From: Sphingomonas sp. Leaf33
Lineage (GTDB): Bacteria; Pseudomonadota; Alphaproteobacteria; Sphingomonadales; Sphingomonadaceae
Direction of reading: 5' to 3'
Length of the DNA: 64,000 bases
Assembly: GCF_001421785.1 (NCBI RefSeq)
Contig: NZ_LMLB01000001.1
Coordinates: 331,137 to 395,136, forward strand
Shown one piece after another: positions 28,067-37,849 of this stretch. The notes below the pieces were generated by a model. The model ran no database searches and had not been told where the DNA came from. It saw only the letters and a list, made by a program, of their open reading frames with translations. Numbering within the stretch: the first letter of the stretch is position 1; each line of letters begins with the position of its first letter. The position numbers were made by a program, and so were the translations under genes.

Positions 28067-28930
28067 TTAGAAAGTATACGCGACCCCAAGCGCCGCCAGC
28101 CACTGGTTGCGGCTCCCAGCGATCCGCGTCACGGGGGATTCGCCGAAGTCGTTCAGCATCCGGCGATAGTTGATGCCGCCGACCGCCTTGAAGCCCTTCA
28201 GCAGGTCGCCGGTGATCGCGTAGGTGCCGAGCGCGCCCAGGCTGTAGTTCTTCCACCCGCCGCGCGCGGTGTAGGTCGGCAGGCCGCTCGCCAGCCGCTG
28301 GGTCGGGCTGATCGAGTAATAATAGGTGGCATAGCCCGCTTCCGCGCGCTCGGCGCTGGCGAACAGGCCTACCGCGGCCTTCAGGCTGAGCGGGGTCAGG
28401 TAGTTGATCGTCGGTTGCAGGATGCCCGCCTTGTGCGCGCCCGCCACGTCCTTGCGGTAGCTGAGAGAGACGCTCAACTTGTCGTACGGGCTGGTGACGA
28501 CGCCGGTCTTGCCGATGCCGACATAGCCGCCGAGCTCGATCGCGGTGTCGAGTTCGCCGAGCGCCCGGATACGCGGGTCGTCGATGCTTTTCAGCGAATT
28601 GCGGTTGAAGTTGACGACGCCGATCGGTCCGGCCTGCACGTCCCAGACAGGACCCGGGCGGTTCGGGATCAGGTCGACCGACAGGCGGTTGCCCGCGAGC
28701 AGAAAGGCAAAGCCCTTGTACTGGCCGATCGCGCCGGGCGCGGGGACGAAGCGGTAATCGTCCGAACCTTCGTAATCGGGCAGATACGCCAGCCCGCCGC
28801 CGACGGTGATCGAATCGCCGCCCGTCTCGATGGTCGCGGGATCGGGGGCTGGCGACGCATCCTGTGCCAGCGCGGGTGCGGACAGGGTCAGGCCGGCAGC
28901 GGCGGCGACGAGTGGGAGCAGGAACTTCAC
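28067..28930 (-). CDS. MipA/OmpV family outer membrane protein
   Basis: A 287-residue beta-barrel with a clear signal peptide (cleavage near ALA-Q at residue 22). The mature part has alternating strands with aromatic belts and the family start pattern (GGGLAYLPDYEGSDDYRFVP). It ends in an aromatic residue (VAYTF), the usual outer-membrane assembly signal. Family members are scaffold proteins or porin-like barrels. It is followed on the same strand, going upstream, by DUF2141 and sterol-desaturase genes. Confidence 0.9.
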   Translation of the reverse strand: MKFLLPLVAAAAGLTLSAPALAQDASPAPDPATIETGGDSITVGGGLAYLPDYEGSDDYRFVPAPGAIGQYKGFAFLLAGNRLSVDLIPNRPGPVWDVQAGPIGVVNFNRNSLKSIDDPRIRALGELDTAIELGGYVGIGKTGVVTSPYDKLSVSLSYRKDVAGAHKAGILQPTINYLTPLSLKAAVGLFASAERAEAGYATYYYSISPTQRLASGLPTYTARGGWKNYSLGALGTYAITGDLLKGFKAVGGINYRRMLNDFGESPVTRIAGSRNQWLAALGVAYTF

Positions 28931-28995
28931 GGGCGGCAGTCTTTCGATTTTGTTGCAGCCGCGAAACGGGGAAGCTGCCGCCGGGTTCCTTTGTA

Positions 28996-29481
28996 TCAGA
29001 GCAGGTAGCGCATTCGGATGTCCTGCTGTGTCCCCGCTGCATCAAGCGCGAAGCGCGCCGCGCCGAACTTGGGCGGGCCGAAGCCGATCGCCGGGTTGCG
29101 CGAGAAGCCGAACCCTTCGCGCGGGATGCCCATCATCGTGTCGAGCTTTGCGTTCGCATTCTCGTCGTGGATGACCGCTGCGGCATAGGTCCCGACCGGC
29201 AGCGCGTCGAAGCGGATGTCGGTCGTCGTCGCGGGCACCGTGCGGCGCACCGCGCGGGCGTCATCGACGCAATTAGGGAAGTTGACCGGGTCCGACGTCA
29301 GGCACAGCAGGACAACGCCCTTGGTCGATCGCAGCTTCTCGATGTCGATATCAAGCCGCGCGACGGGGCTCGCCCCCCCCAGCAGCGTCCACGCCGCCGC
29401 TGCGAGCGCGAGCCGGACGGAAACCGCCCACACCCTGGTCCGTGCCACAGAGTCGGTCCCAGAAACGGAAATAGAGTCCAT
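28996..29481 (-). CDS. DUF2141 domain secreted protein
   Basis: A 161-residue protein. The ATG at 29481 is followed by an odd 16-residue head and then a basic-hydrophobic signal segment (about residues 20-40). A GTG at 29433 would start just before the signal peptide and may be the true start. DUF2141 features include KGVVLLCLTSDP near residue 54, YAAAVIHDENANAKLD near 98, and a PREGFGFS segment. The start region overlaps the end of the sterol-desaturase gene by 131 bases with the ATG, or about 83 with the GTG. Function is unknown, but pairing with carotenoid or sterol genes is frequent in sphingomonads. Confidence 0.8.
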   Translation of the reverse strand: MDSISVSGTDSVARTRVWAVSVRLALAAAAWTLLGGASPVARLDIDIEKLRSTKGVVLLCLTSDPVNFPNCVDDARAVRRTVPATTTDIRFDALPVGTYAAAVIHDENANAKLDTMMGIPREGFGFSRNPAIGFGPPKFGAARFALDAAGTQQDIRMRYLL

Positions 29482-30136
29482 AGTTACACCTGTACGCGTC
29501 GTGGTGCCGCTGATGATGGCTAGCGGTGATCAGCCACGCCCCCACACGCCCCCCCCACAGGAACCGCGGGAACATCTCCCAACCCATATGATTGGTCACC
29601 CCCATAACCGTCATCACGGTCAGGACCAATCCCAGCATCGCGACATGGATGGGAATGACGAAGACCAGTAGCGGAATTACCACAGCCAGCGTCACCGCCT
29701 CGAACGGGTGGAACGCCATCGCCGCCCAGGCGGTCGGCGGACGGCTGGCGTGGTGGACGGCATGGACCCGCTTGAACACCGCCGGGCGATGCATCCAGCG
29801 GTGCGTCCAGTAGAACCAGGTGTCCTGCACGATCAGGTAGAGCAGCACCGACACCGGCAGCCACCACAGGGGATAGGCGTGCCAGTCGTCGTAGATCCGC
29901 GTCCACCCGCGGTTCTGCCACCCCCAGGCGACGATGCCCGCCGGCGCGCCGTAGACGACGGCGGAGGCAAGGCTCCAGCCGATCTCCCGCCGGATCTGCG
30001 CATCGAGCCCGCGGTAGTGCCCCGGATGCTTCACCCGCGTCACCAGCGCAAAGCCGCCGCTGGCGATCAGATAGCGGACGGCGACGATGACCGACATCGC
30101 GAGCGCGGAGAGGATAATGGCGAGGGCGGCGGTCAT
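29351..30136 (-). CDS. Sterol desaturase/fatty acid hydroxylase family membrane protein
   Basis: A 261-residue di-iron membrane oxygenase. The His boxes are HRWMH, HAVHH and a late HHQRHH, with hydrophobic segments between them. The start is the ATG at 30136, since the open frame further upstream belongs to other genes. The last ~30 residues after CGTDQG are Ala/Gly/Arg-rich and differ from the family; they lie in the region that overlaps DUF2141, so an ancestral stop may have been lost. The substrate could be a carotenoid, sterol-like lipid or fatty acid. A second paralogue is at 48475. Confidence 0.85.
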   Translation of the reverse strand: MTAALAIILSALAMSVIVAVRYLIASGGFALVTRVKHPGHYRGLDAQIRREIGWSLASAVVYGAPAGIVAWGWQNRGWTRIYDDWHAYPLWWLPVSVLLYLIVQDTWFYWTHRWMHRPAVFKRVHAVHHASRPPTAWAAMAFHPFEAVTLAVVIPLLVFVIPIHVAMLGLVLTVMTVMGVTNHMGWEMFPRFLWGGRVGAWLITASHHQRHHDAYRCNYGLYFRFWDRLCGTDQGVGGFRPARARSGGVDAAGGGEPRRAA

Positions 30137-30183
30137 CGCCGCCCTCCCTAACGGTTTGAGCGGTTGAGGGAAATGCCCGCGTG

Positions 30184-30597
30184 TCAGTCGCGCAGGCTGT
30201 CCGGCACGATCCCGCCATTTTCGGCGAGCTTCGCCATGACCGCCTTGTGGAGCGCGATATTCTGTTCGGCTGTGCCGTCGTCGCCGGCGTGGACGCCCAG
30301 TTCCTGCGCCAGTTCCTTGCGCGCCGACAGGCTCGAATCGAGGTCGAGCAGTTTCAGCAGGTCGACGATCGAGCTGCGGTAATTGCCGCCGCCGCCCTTC
30401 ATCTCCGCCATTTCGGTGAGGACCGCGCCGACGTCGACCTGGGCGGTCGGCGCAGGCGCCGGTGCCTGGGGAGCTGCCGGAGCGGGGGCGGGGGCCGGTG
30501 TTGCGGCCGGCGCGGTCGCCTGTGGTGTCGGGGCGGGGGCCGCGGCGGCTGGCTTGTGACCGAAGATCTTGTCCCGAATGCTGCTGAAGATACCCAC
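30184..30597 (-). CDS. DUF3597 domain protein
   Basis: From the GTG at 30597 the protein has 137 residues and starts MGIFSSIRDKIFGHK, the usual DUF3597 N-terminus. Residues 18-55 are an Ala/Pro-rich linker. The folded C-terminal domain includes LTEMAEMKGGGGNYRSSIVDLLKLL and resembles the LysM-linked or solo DUF3597 module of known structure. Function is unknown. AGGAG lies 8 bases before the GTG. The open frame further upstream would include non-protein-like sequence. Confidence 0.85.
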   Translation of the reverse strand: MGIFSSIRDKIFGHKPAAAAPAPTPQATAPAATPAPAPAPAAPQAPAPAPTAQVDVGAVLTEMAEMKGGGGNYRSSIVDLLKLLDLDSSLSARKELAQELGVHAGDDGTAEQNIALHKAVMAKLAENGGIVPDSLRD

Positions 30598-30746
30598 GCC
30601 CGTGTCTCCTGACGATGATTGATCCCGAACAGCGCGAAACGGAGCGGGCGGGCAAAAGGTCCGGGTGGGCCGTGGCACAAAAGGCCGTGCTGATCGGTTT
30701 ATGCGCCGGACCGCCACGCGAGACGCGCGGCGCATGGGAGACAGCG

Positions 30747-31325
30747 ATGACCCGGCATATCCTGACTACCGCGGCGGCCGTCGCCGCACTTGCACTGGGC
30801 GGCTGCGGCCGTAGCGACGAGACGGCCGCGACCAATGCGGCCGTCACCGATACGACGATCGCGAACACGACCGCGGATGTCAGCGTCGCACCGGCGAAGA
30901 GCGCGGGCCAGGCGTTTGCCGATACCGTCGCGACAAGCGACGCGTTCGAGATCGAAAGCTCGCGCCTGGCGCAACAGAATGCGGCCTCGACGGGGATCAA
31001 GACCTATGCCGGCAAGATGATCGCCGCGCATGAGGAATCGACCGCGCAGCTGAAGACGGCCGCCGCTGCGGCGTCGCCGGCGATCACACCGGTCGCGACG
31101 ATGACCGCGGACCAGCAGGCGAAGCTGGCGGCGATGCGGACGGCGACGGGGGCCGACTTCGACCGCCTGTATGTCGAGGCGCAGAAGGCGGCGCACACCG
31201 ACGCGCTGGCGGCACTGCGCGCCTATGCCGCATCGGGCGACGTGGCGAGCCTGAAGGCCTTTGCGACCGATCTGTCGCCGAAGGTCGCGGCGCACCTGAA
31301 CATGGCGAACGCCCTGAAGGTCTAG
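30747..31325 (+). CDS. DUF4142 domain lipoprotein
   Basis: From the ATG at 30747 the protein has 192 residues, with a signal peptide ending in lipobox LGGC. DUF4142 features are the helical AFADTVATSDAFEIESSRLA segment, then AAHEEST, and a long helix with FDRLYVEAQKAAHTDALAAL. The fold is a ferritin-like four-helix bundle without clear metal ligands. It probably sits in the periplasm or outer membrane. Function is unknown. It is divergent from DUF3597. Confidence 0.88.
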   Translation: MTRHILTTAAAVAALALGGCGRSDETAATNAAVTDTTIANTTADVSVAPAKSAGQAFADTVATSDAFEIESSRLAQQNAASTGIKTYAGKMIAAHEESTAQLKTAAAAASPAITPVATMTADQQAKLAAMRTATGADFDRLYVEAQKAAHTDALAALRAYAASGDVASLKAFATDLSPKVAAHLNMANALKV

Positions 31326-31363
31326 GTGCCGGGCAGCGGCGATGGCGTCGGGCAGCGGCGCCC

Positions 31364-32509
31364 TTACAGATAGGGCGTCAGTTTCAGCGTCACGTCGCGG
31401 CCCTTGCCGCCGCTGACGATGCGCAGCGCCATATCGCTGCCGGCGGCCTGGCCGTTGCGGCGGAGCAGTTCTTCCCAGAGGATGCTGCTCACCCGGTCGC
31501 CGACCTCGATCCCGGCCGCCGCCGCCGGGCTGCCCGTGCCGACGTCGCCGACGACGATGTCGTCGCCTTCGCGGTCGAACCACAGGCCGGAGAAGCTGTA
31601 GCGTTCGGCAGGCGCCGGTCGGGTGTTGGCCGCGATCCACAGCGTGCCGGGCTTGATCTGCGTCGTCAGGTGCAGCCGTTCGAGGATGCCGAGGCCGATG
31701 AAGCCGTCGCCGTCGTGGCCGGGCGTGCCGGGGGCCGATACCGCGACCAGCGGGCGCGGAAAGGTGACATCGCCGATCACCAGCGGACCGCCGCGCACGA
31801 TCCGCCGCTTGACCCGCGCACGGCCGATCCCGCTGCCCTGCGCCGGGGCATAGGGACGGTCGGCCGACCACAGCCCGCTGCGCAGTGCCGCGCGCCCTTC
31901 GACCACGACCTGTCCGGGGGCGCCGGTGTCCAGCAGGAATTCGCCCGACATGCCGCCCAGGACCGCGTCGGCCAGGATGCGGACGCCGTACATGCGGTCG
32001 CTGATGAAGCGCGACGGGATGCGGTTCAGCCCGGTGAAGTCGCCGCGGCCATCGGGATAGGCGCGCCATTCACCCTTCACGAAATCGAGATCGCTGTCGT
32101 AGCTGGTGAACAGTCCGGCCGACAGCGCCCCAGCGGCATCGCGGCCCAGCCGGGCGTCGGTCCCGGCGAACAGCATGTTCGGCACGCGCAGGCCGCTGGC
32201 GAAGGTCAGTTTCCCGCCGCCGTAATAGGGAAACCGACTGACCCCGCCGACGCCCAGCAGGTCGGACTGGCCGATCACCTTCATCGCCAGCCGCTTGGCC
32301 AGCGCATCGTCGATCAGGCTGACGTTGGCGCCGGTATCGATCACGAAATAGCGCGGCTTGGGATCGCTGCCGATCTGCGCCGCGATCCAGACCCGCGAAT
32401 CCTCGACCGCGATGGAATTGACCAGCTTGCGGCGTGTCTGCGCCGTCACCGCGGCCGGCAGGAGCGGTGCGGCGAGAGCAGCGCCGAGCAACGTGCGGCG
32501 ATCGAGCAT
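31364..32509 (-). CDS. Retropepsin-like aspartic protease with PDZ domain
   Basis: A 381-residue secreted protein with a twin-arginine-like start (DRRTLLGAALAA). Two aspartic protease half-sites are present: FVIDTGANVS (D58) and LLDTGAPGQ (D194). A single chain with both DTG motifs resembles a fused retropepsin. Residues of about 315-375 form a PDZ domain (GTGSPAAAAGIEVGDRV). The protein probably acts in the periplasm on unfolded or specific substrates. Related but DTG-less proteins are at 43756 and 44678. It is divergent from the paoABC operon, separated by about 200 bases. Confidence 0.85.
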   Translation of the reverse strand: MLDRRTLLGAALAAPLLPAAVTAQTRRKLVNSIAVEDSRVWIAAQIGSDPKPRYFVIDTGANVSLIDDALAKRLAMKVIGQSDLLGVGGVSRFPYYGGGKLTFASGLRVPNMLFAGTDARLGRDAAGALSAGLFTSYDSDLDFVKGEWRAYPDGRGDFTGLNRIPSRFISDRMYGVRILADAVLGGMSGEFLLDTGAPGQVVVEGRAALRSGLWSADRPYAPAQGSGIGRARVKRRIVRGGPLVIGDVTFPRPLVAVSAPGTPGHDGDGFIGLGILERLHLTTQIKPGTLWIAANTRPAPAERYSFSGLWFDREGDDIVVGDVGTGSPAAAAGIEVGDRVSSILWEELLRRNGQAAGSDMALRIVSGGKGRDVTLKLTPYL

Positions 32510-32709
32510 GATGGTCCTCGCGTCGAAACGGTCTGCCGTGCGTAATCACAAACGGCGTGGGTCGAAAGACCGTAACCGCGACCGGTGGAACCGCGGGACG
32601 ACGAACCGGTTGTCGCGAACGGCCGGGCGTTGCGATTCTTCCCCGTTGCATCATGCAACGCATCCCGGAACCGCGCGTTACCGGGATGCACCCGTGCGCC
32701 GGAGTCTAC

Positions 32710-33354
32710 ATGCTTGACCAAATTCCTTCCTTTCCCCTGTCGCGGCGTGGCCTGATGGCCGGGACCGCTGCTTCCGCCGCGCTGACCGCGGTGCCCGCTA
32801 GTGCGGAAGGTTCGTCCGCTGCCGTGTCCGAGCGGCCGGCGACGATGCCGCTGTCGATCGAGGTGAACGGCAAGCCGCGTGAGCTTCAGGTCGACACGCG
32901 TACCACGCTGCTCGACCTGCTGCGCGAGAACCTGCAGCTGACCGGCACCAAGAAGGGCTGCGACCATGGCCAGTGCGGTGCATGCACCGTGCTGGTGAAC
33001 GGGGAGCGGATCAACAGCTGCCTGAGCCTGGCGGTCCAGCACGCCGGCGACAAGGTGACGACGATCGAGGGGCTGGGGACGCCGGACAAGCTCCACCCGA
33101 TGCAGGCGGCCTTCATCAAGCATGACGGGTACCAGTGCGGATACTGCACGCCCGGCCAAATCTGTTCGGCGGTCGGCGTGCTCGACGAGATCAAGCGCGG
33201 TATCCCGAGCCATGTTTCGCGCGATGTCGCGGGCAAGCCCGGCGTGACCGAGATGGAAATGCGCGAGCGGATGAGCGGCAACATCTGCCGCTGCGGCGCC
33301 TATTCGAACATCGCCGAGGCCATGGCCGACGTGGCGGGGAGCAAGCGGGCATGA
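32710..33354 (+). CDS. paoA: Periplasmic aldehyde oxidoreductase, [2Fe-2S] subunit (PaoA-like)
   Basis: A 214-residue iron-sulfur subunit of a xanthine oxidase-family enzyme. A Tat signal is present ([12 protein letters not shown], residues 11-22), so the folded complex is exported. The plant-type cluster ligands are C84, C89, C92 and C104. The second cluster has C143, C146, C193 and C195. Its stop overlaps the next start by 4 bases. The frame is open further upstream, but the ATG at 32710 places the Tat motif correctly. Confidence 0.92.
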   Translation: MLDQIPSFPLSRRGLMAGTAASAALTAVPASAEGSSAAVSERPATMPLSIEVNGKPRELQVDTRTTLLDLLRENLQLTGTKKGCDHGQCGACTVLVNGERINSCLSLAVQHAGDKVTTIEGLGTPDKLHPMQAAFIKHDGYQCGYCTPGQICSAVGVLDEIKRGIPSHVSRDVAGKPGVTEMEMRERMSGNICRCGAYSNIAEAMADVAGSKRA

Positions 33355-34298
33355 AGGCCTTTACCTACGAACGTGCGAAGACTCCGGCCGAGGCGGCGGC
33401 GGCTGTCGCCCGCACGCCGGGCGCGAAGTTCATCGCCGGCGGCACGAACCTGCTCGACCTGATGAAGCTGCAGATCGAGACGCCGACGCATCTGGTCGAC
33501 GTGCAGGACCTGAAGCTCGACCGGATCGAGAAGGCGGGCGACGGGGTGCGCATCGGTGCACTGGTCACCAACACCGCGCTCGCCGCCGATGCCCGCATCC
33601 GCAAGGATTACGGCGTGCTGACCCGCGCGATCGTCGCGGGCGCCAGCGGCCAGCTGCGCAACAAGGCGACGACCGCGGGCAACCTGCTCCAGCGGACGCG
33701 CTGTCCCTATTTCTACGACACCAACCAGGCGTGCAACAAGCGCACGCCGGGATCGGGCTGCGCGGCGATCGGCGGCTATTCGCGCCAGCTGGGCATCATC
33801 GGCACGTCGGACCACTGCATCGCCACCTATCCCGGCGACATGGCGGTGGCGATGCGCGTGCTCGACGCCAGCGTCGAGACGGTCAAGGCCGATGGCGCGA
33901 CGCGGACGATCCCGTTCGCCGATTTCCACCGGCTGTGGGGTGATACGCCGCACATCGAAACGGCGCTGGAGCCCGGCGAGCTGATCACCGCAGTGACTTT
34001 GCCCAAGCCCATCCCCGGCACGCACATCTATCGCAAGGTCCGCGACCGTGCGTCCTATGCCTATGCGCTGGTCAGCGTCGCGGCGGTGATCGGCAAGGAC
34101 GGGTCGGGCCGCGCGGCGTTCGGCGGCGTGGCGCCGAGGCCCTGGCGGGTCGAGGCGGCCGAAGGTGCGATGCGGCAGGGCGCGAAGGCGGTCACCGCTC
34201 AGGTCTTCGCAGACGCCCGACCGACCAAGGACAATGAATTCAAGGTACCGTTGGCCGAGCGAACGCTGGCCGCGGTGATTGCGGAGGCGCGGGCATGA
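33351..34298 (+). CDS. paoB: Periplasmic aldehyde oxidoreductase, FAD subunit (PaoB-like)
   Basis: A 315-residue FAD-binding subunit with the usual [12 protein letters not shown] phosphate loop. It also carries four cysteines, C118, C128, C137 and C156, in the pattern of the extra [4Fe-4S] cluster of E. coli PaoB ([20 protein letters not shown]). That feature sets PaoB apart from XdhB. It has no signal peptide, so it should be exported as part of the complex through the Tat signal of PaoA. It overlaps both neighbours by 4 bases. Confidence 0.92.
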   Translation: MKAFTYERAKTPAEAAAAVARTPGAKFIAGGTNLLDLMKLQIETPTHLVDVQDLKLDRIEKAGDGVRIGALVTNTALAADARIRKDYGVLTRAIVAGASGQLRNKATTAGNLLQRTRCPYFYDTNQACNKRTPGSGCAAIGGYSRQLGIIGTSDHCIATYPGDMAVAMRVLDASVETVKADGATRTIPFADFHRLWGDTPHIETALEPGELITAVTLPKPIPGTHIYRKVRDRASYAYALVSVAAVIGKDGSGRAAFGGVAPRPWRVEAAEGAMRQGAKAVTAQVFADARPTKDNEFKVPLAERTLAAVIAEARA

Positions 34299-36493
34299 AA
34301 TTCAACGAACCCGCCGGGCAGAACCCGATCGACAACGGCAAGGTCATCGGCCGCGCCACGGATCGCATCGACGGTCCGCTGAAGACCACCGGCACCGCGC
34401 CCTATGCCTATGAACGCCACGACGTGGTGGCGAACCAGGCTTACGGCTATATCCTGGGTGCCGGCATCGCCAAGGGGCGGATCACCGCGATGGACGCCGA
34501 CGAGGCGCGGCGGGCGCCGGGCGTCATCAAGATCGTGCTCGCGACCGAGCACAAGCCGCTGAAGCCCGGTCCGATGAACACCGCGCGCCTGTTCGGCGGG
34601 CCGGAGATCGAGCATTACCACCAGGCGATCGGCATCGTCGTCGCCGAGACGTTCGAACAGGCGCGCGCGGCGGCCGCGCTGGTTCGCATGACCTACGACC
34701 GTACCCCGGGCAAGTACGACCTGGCCGCCGAGGCCGGAGGTGCCGACTACGTTCCCGGTGACGGGCCCGACAAGGCGCCGGTCAAGCGCGTCGGTGACTT
34801 CGCCAAGGCCTATGCCGATGCGCCGGTAAAGATCGATTCGGCCTTCACCACCGCGAACGAAAGCCATTCCATGATGGAGCCGCACGCGACGATCGCGGCG
34901 TGGGACGGCGACAAGCTGACCGTGTGGACATCGAACCAGATGATCACCTGGGCCAAGAAGGAACTGGCCAAGACGCTGGAGATCCCGGCCGACAAGGTGC
35001 GGGTCGATTCGCCGTATGTCGGCGGCGGCTTCGGCGGCAAGCTGTTCCTGCGCTCGGACGTCGTGCTGGCGGCGATCGGCGCGAAGGCGGCGGGGCGTCC
35101 GGTCAAGGTCGCGCTGACGCGGCCGATGATGGCCAACAACACGACCCACCGCCCCGCGACGATCCAGCGGCTGCGGCTGGCGGCGACGCGCGACGGCAAG
35201 CTGACCGCGATCGCGCACAACAGCACCAGCGGCAATCTGAAGGGCGGCGATCCCGAAACCGCGATCGCGCAGACCAAGCTGTTCTATGCCGCGCCCAATC
35301 GCGAGACGTTCATGAAGCTCGCGGTACTCGACCTGCCCGAAGGGAACGCGATGCGCGCGCCAGGCGAGGGTCCGGGCCTGATGGCGCTGGAAGTGGCGAT
35401 GGACGAGATGGCGGAAAAGCTGGGCATGGACCCGGTCGAGTTCCGCATCGTGAACGACACCCAGGTCGATCCGGAAAAGCCCGAGCGCAAATATTCGGAC
35501 CGCAACTATGTCCAGTGCCTGCGCACCGGGGCCGAGAAGTTCGGCTGGTCGCGGCGCAATGCCAAGCCGGGCCAGATGCGCGACGGCAAGTGGCTGGTCG
35601 GGATGGGCGTGGCGGGCGGCTTCCGCAACAACATGCTGATGAAATCGGCCGCGCGCGTGAAGCTCGACGGCGGGCGCGCCACGGTCGAAACCGACATGAC
35701 CGACATCGGCACCGGCACCTACACGATCATCGGCCAGACCGCGGCCGAGATGCTGGGCCTGCCGCTCGACCAGGTGACGGTGAAGCTCGGCGATTCGGAC
35801 TTTCCGTCGTCGGCGGGCTCGGGCGGACAATGGGGTGCGGCGAATTCGACCGCGGGCGTCTATGCCGCCTGCGTCAAGCTGCGCGAGGCTGTGGCGACCA
35901 AGCTCGGGCTCGACCCGGCGACCGCGACCTTTGCCGACGGCCGCGTCATCGCCGGCAACCGCAGCGTCGCGCTGACCGATGCCGGGAGTCTTAGCGCCGA
36001 GGACGGCATCGAGTACGGCGACATCGGCGAACGTGTCGTCCAGTCGACGTTCGCGGGCCATTTCGTCGAGGTCGGCGTCGATGCCTATACCGGCGAGATC
36101 CGCGTGCGGCGGATGCTCGCCTGCTGCGACGCGGGCCGCATCCTCAACCCCAAATCGGCGCGCAGCCAGGTGATCGGCGGCATGACGATGGCGGTCGGAT
36201 CGGCGCTGATGGAGGAACTGGCGGTCGACACGCGCTTCGGCTTCTTCGTCAACCACGATCTGGCGGGCTATGAAGTGCCGGTCCACGCCGACATCCCGCA
36301 CCAGGAGGTCATCTTCCTCGACACGCAGGACCCGTATTCGACGCCGATGAAGGCGAAGGGCGTGGGTGAGCTCGGCATCTGCGGCGTCGGCGCGGCGGTG
36401 GCGAACGCGGTCTATAATGCGACGGGCGTCCGGGTGCGCGAGTATCCGATCACGCTCGACAAGCTGATCGACAAGCTGCCGGCGGTGGCGTGA
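34295..36493 (+). CDS. paoC: Periplasmic aldehyde oxidoreductase, molybdenum subunit (PaoC-like)
   Basis: A 732-residue catalytic subunit that binds the molybdenum cytosine dinucleotide cofactor. Landmarks are the GGGFGGK loop, the [10 protein letters not shown] stretch, and the late GVGELGICG motif, in which E692 is the catalytic glutamate by family comparison. It should oxidise aromatic and other aldehydes. The operon lacks a paoD/xdhC-type maturation gene within the window, so the chaperone must be elsewhere. A family B-type palindrome lies just after the stop. Confidence 0.94.
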   Translation: MKFNEPAGQNPIDNGKVIGRATDRIDGPLKTTGTAPYAYERHDVVANQAYGYILGAGIAKGRITAMDADEARRAPGVIKIVLATEHKPLKPGPMNTARLFGGPEIEHYHQAIGIVVAETFEQARAAAALVRMTYDRTPGKYDLAAEAGGADYVPGDGPDKAPVKRVGDFAKAYADAPVKIDSAFTTANESHSMMEPHATIAAWDGDKLTVWTSNQMITWAKKELAKTLEIPADKVRVDSPYVGGGFGGKLFLRSDVVLAAIGAKAAGRPVKVALTRPMMANNTTHRPATIQRLRLAATRDGKLTAIAHNSTSGNLKGGDPETAIAQTKLFYAAPNRETFMKLAVLDLPEGNAMRAPGEGPGLMALEVAMDEMAEKLGMDPVEFRIVNDTQVDPEKPERKYSDRNYVQCLRTGAEKFGWSRRNAKPGQMRDGKWLVGMGVAGGFRNNMLMKSAARVKLDGGRATVETDMTDIGTGTYTIIGQTAAEMLGLPLDQVTVKLGDSDFPSSAGSGGQWGAANSTAGVYAACVKLREAVATKLGLDPATATFADGRVIAGNRSVALTDAGSLSAEDGIEYGDIGERVVQSTFAGHFVEVGVDAYTGEIRVRRMLACCDAGRILNPKSARSQVIGGMTMAVGSALMEELAVDTRFGFFVNHDLAGYEVPVHADIPHQEVIFLDTQDPYSTPMKAKGVGELGICGVGAAVANAVYNATGVRVREYPITLDKLIDKLPAVA

Positions 36494-36520
36494 GGGGATT
36501 TGGGGCGCGCACCTCAATTC

Positions 36521-36615
36521 CGTCATCCCCGCGCAGGCGGGAATCAATTCTGGCTGATCGACGTGAGACCCACGAACCTCAGCGACTATTGATTCCCGCC
36601 TTCGCGGGGATGACG
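36521..36615. repeat. Palindromic repeat, family B variant
   Basis: Arms of about 27 bases (36521-36547 and 36589-36615) with core CATCCCCGCGCAGGCGGGAA. It shares the CCCGCGCAGGCGGGA core with the elements at 17552 and 61977. It lies between paoC and crtY. Confidence 0.85.
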
Positions 36616-36685
36616 CTCAGTTGGGCGCGGCGTGGTACCAATCCCCCGCTTCCCCGCCCCCGCCGCATCGTCTAGGCAAACCCAC

Positions 36686-37849
36686 GTGTCAGACACCATC
36701 ACATGCGACGTCGCGATCGTCGGCGGCGGGCTTTCGGGCGGGTTGATCGCGCTGGCATTGGCGCGCAGCCATCCGGAGGCGCGCGTCGTCATCGTCGAAC
36801 GCGGCATGACGCTGGGCGGCAACCACATCTGGTCGTTCTTCGGCCCCGATGTCGCGACCGCCGCCCGCGACTTGGTGATCCCGCTGATCGCGCATGTCTG
36901 GCAGGGCTATGACGTCGCCTTCCCGGCGCGTCGCCGCACGCTGCCGGTCAATTATTATTCGACGACATCGGAAAAGCTCGACGCCGCGGTCCGCGCCGTG
37001 GTGCCGGCCGAGCATATCCTGACCGATCGCAAGGTGCTGGGGGTCAGCGCGACCGCGGTGGTGCTGGCCGACGGCACGCGGATCGAGGCGGGCGGCGTCA
37101 TCGACTGTCGCGGGGTCGGCGACCTGTCGACGCTGGATGCGGGCTGGCAGAAGTTCATCGGCCGCGAATTCGTGCTGAAGCGCCCGCACGGCGCCGCGCG
37201 CCCGATGGTGATGGACGCGACCGTCGAGCAGATCGACGGTTACCGCTTCGTCTACACGCTGCCGTTCGCCGACGACCGGATGTTCATCGAGGACACCTAT
37301 TACAGCGACACCCCCGACATCGACCGCGCCGCACTCGCCGCGCGGATCGACACCTATGCGCTGGCCAAGGGCTGGAAAGCGAAGTCGGTCGTGCGCGAGG
37401 AGGGCGGCGCGTTGCCCGTCATCATCGGCGGCGATTTCGAACGCTATTGGGCGAGCACCGGCAAGGACGTGGCGAAGGCGGGCGTGCGCGCCGGGCTGTG
37501 CCAGCCGACCACCGGCTATTCGCTGCCCGACGCGGTACGCCTCGCCAGCCGGATCGCCGCATCGCGCGACCTGACGGGTGGGCACCTTGCGACGCTGACC
37601 CATGACCATGCCCGCGCCGCCTGGAAGGGCCGCGGCTTTTACCGGATGCTGGATGCCATGCTGTTTCGTGCCGCCGAGCCGAGTGAACGCTACCGCGTGC
37701 TCGAACGCTTCTATGGGCTGAACCCCGCGCTCATCGCGCGTTTCTATTCCGCGCGGTCGACGTTCGCCGACAAGGCGCGCGTGCTGTCGGGCAAGCCGCC
37801 GGTGCCGGTCGGCCGCGCCGTCCGCGCCATCCTGGGAGGCCGTGCATGA
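36686..37849 (+). CDS. crtY: Lycopene beta-cyclase
   Basis: A 387-residue flavoprotein that closes the beta rings of lycopene to form beta-carotene. The N-terminal dinucleotide fold is DVAIVGGGLSGGL (residues 8-20). Family features include GNHIWSFF near residue 45 and a FIEDTYYSD segment near 210. The start is the GTG at 36686, because the frame upstream is not protein-like. It overlaps crtI by 4 bases and heads the carotenoid cluster. Confidence 0.93.
   Translation: MSDTITCDVAIVGGGLSGGLIALALARSHPEARVVIVERGMTLGGNHIWSFFGPDVATAARDLVIPLIAHVWQGYDVAFPARRRTLPVNYYSTTSEKLDAAVRAVVPAEHILTDRKVLGVSATAVVLADGTRIEAGGVIDCRGVGDLSTLDAGWQKFIGREFVLKRPHGAARPMVMDATVEQIDGYRFVYTLPFADDRMFIEDTYYSDTPDIDRAALAARIDTYALAKGWKAKSVVREEGGALPVIIGGDFERYWASTGKDVAKAGVRAGLCQPTTGYSLPDAVRLASRIAASRDLTGGHLATLTHDHARAAWKGRGFYRMLDAMLFRAAEPSERYRVLERFYGLNPALIARFYSARSTFADKARVLSGKPPVPVGRAVRAILGGRA

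Noticed and set aside
34199-36547. Long minus-strand frame opposite paoC
   Set aside because: PaoC motifs, including GGGFGGK and the late GVGEL, are on the plus strand and the subunit genes overlap as an operon.
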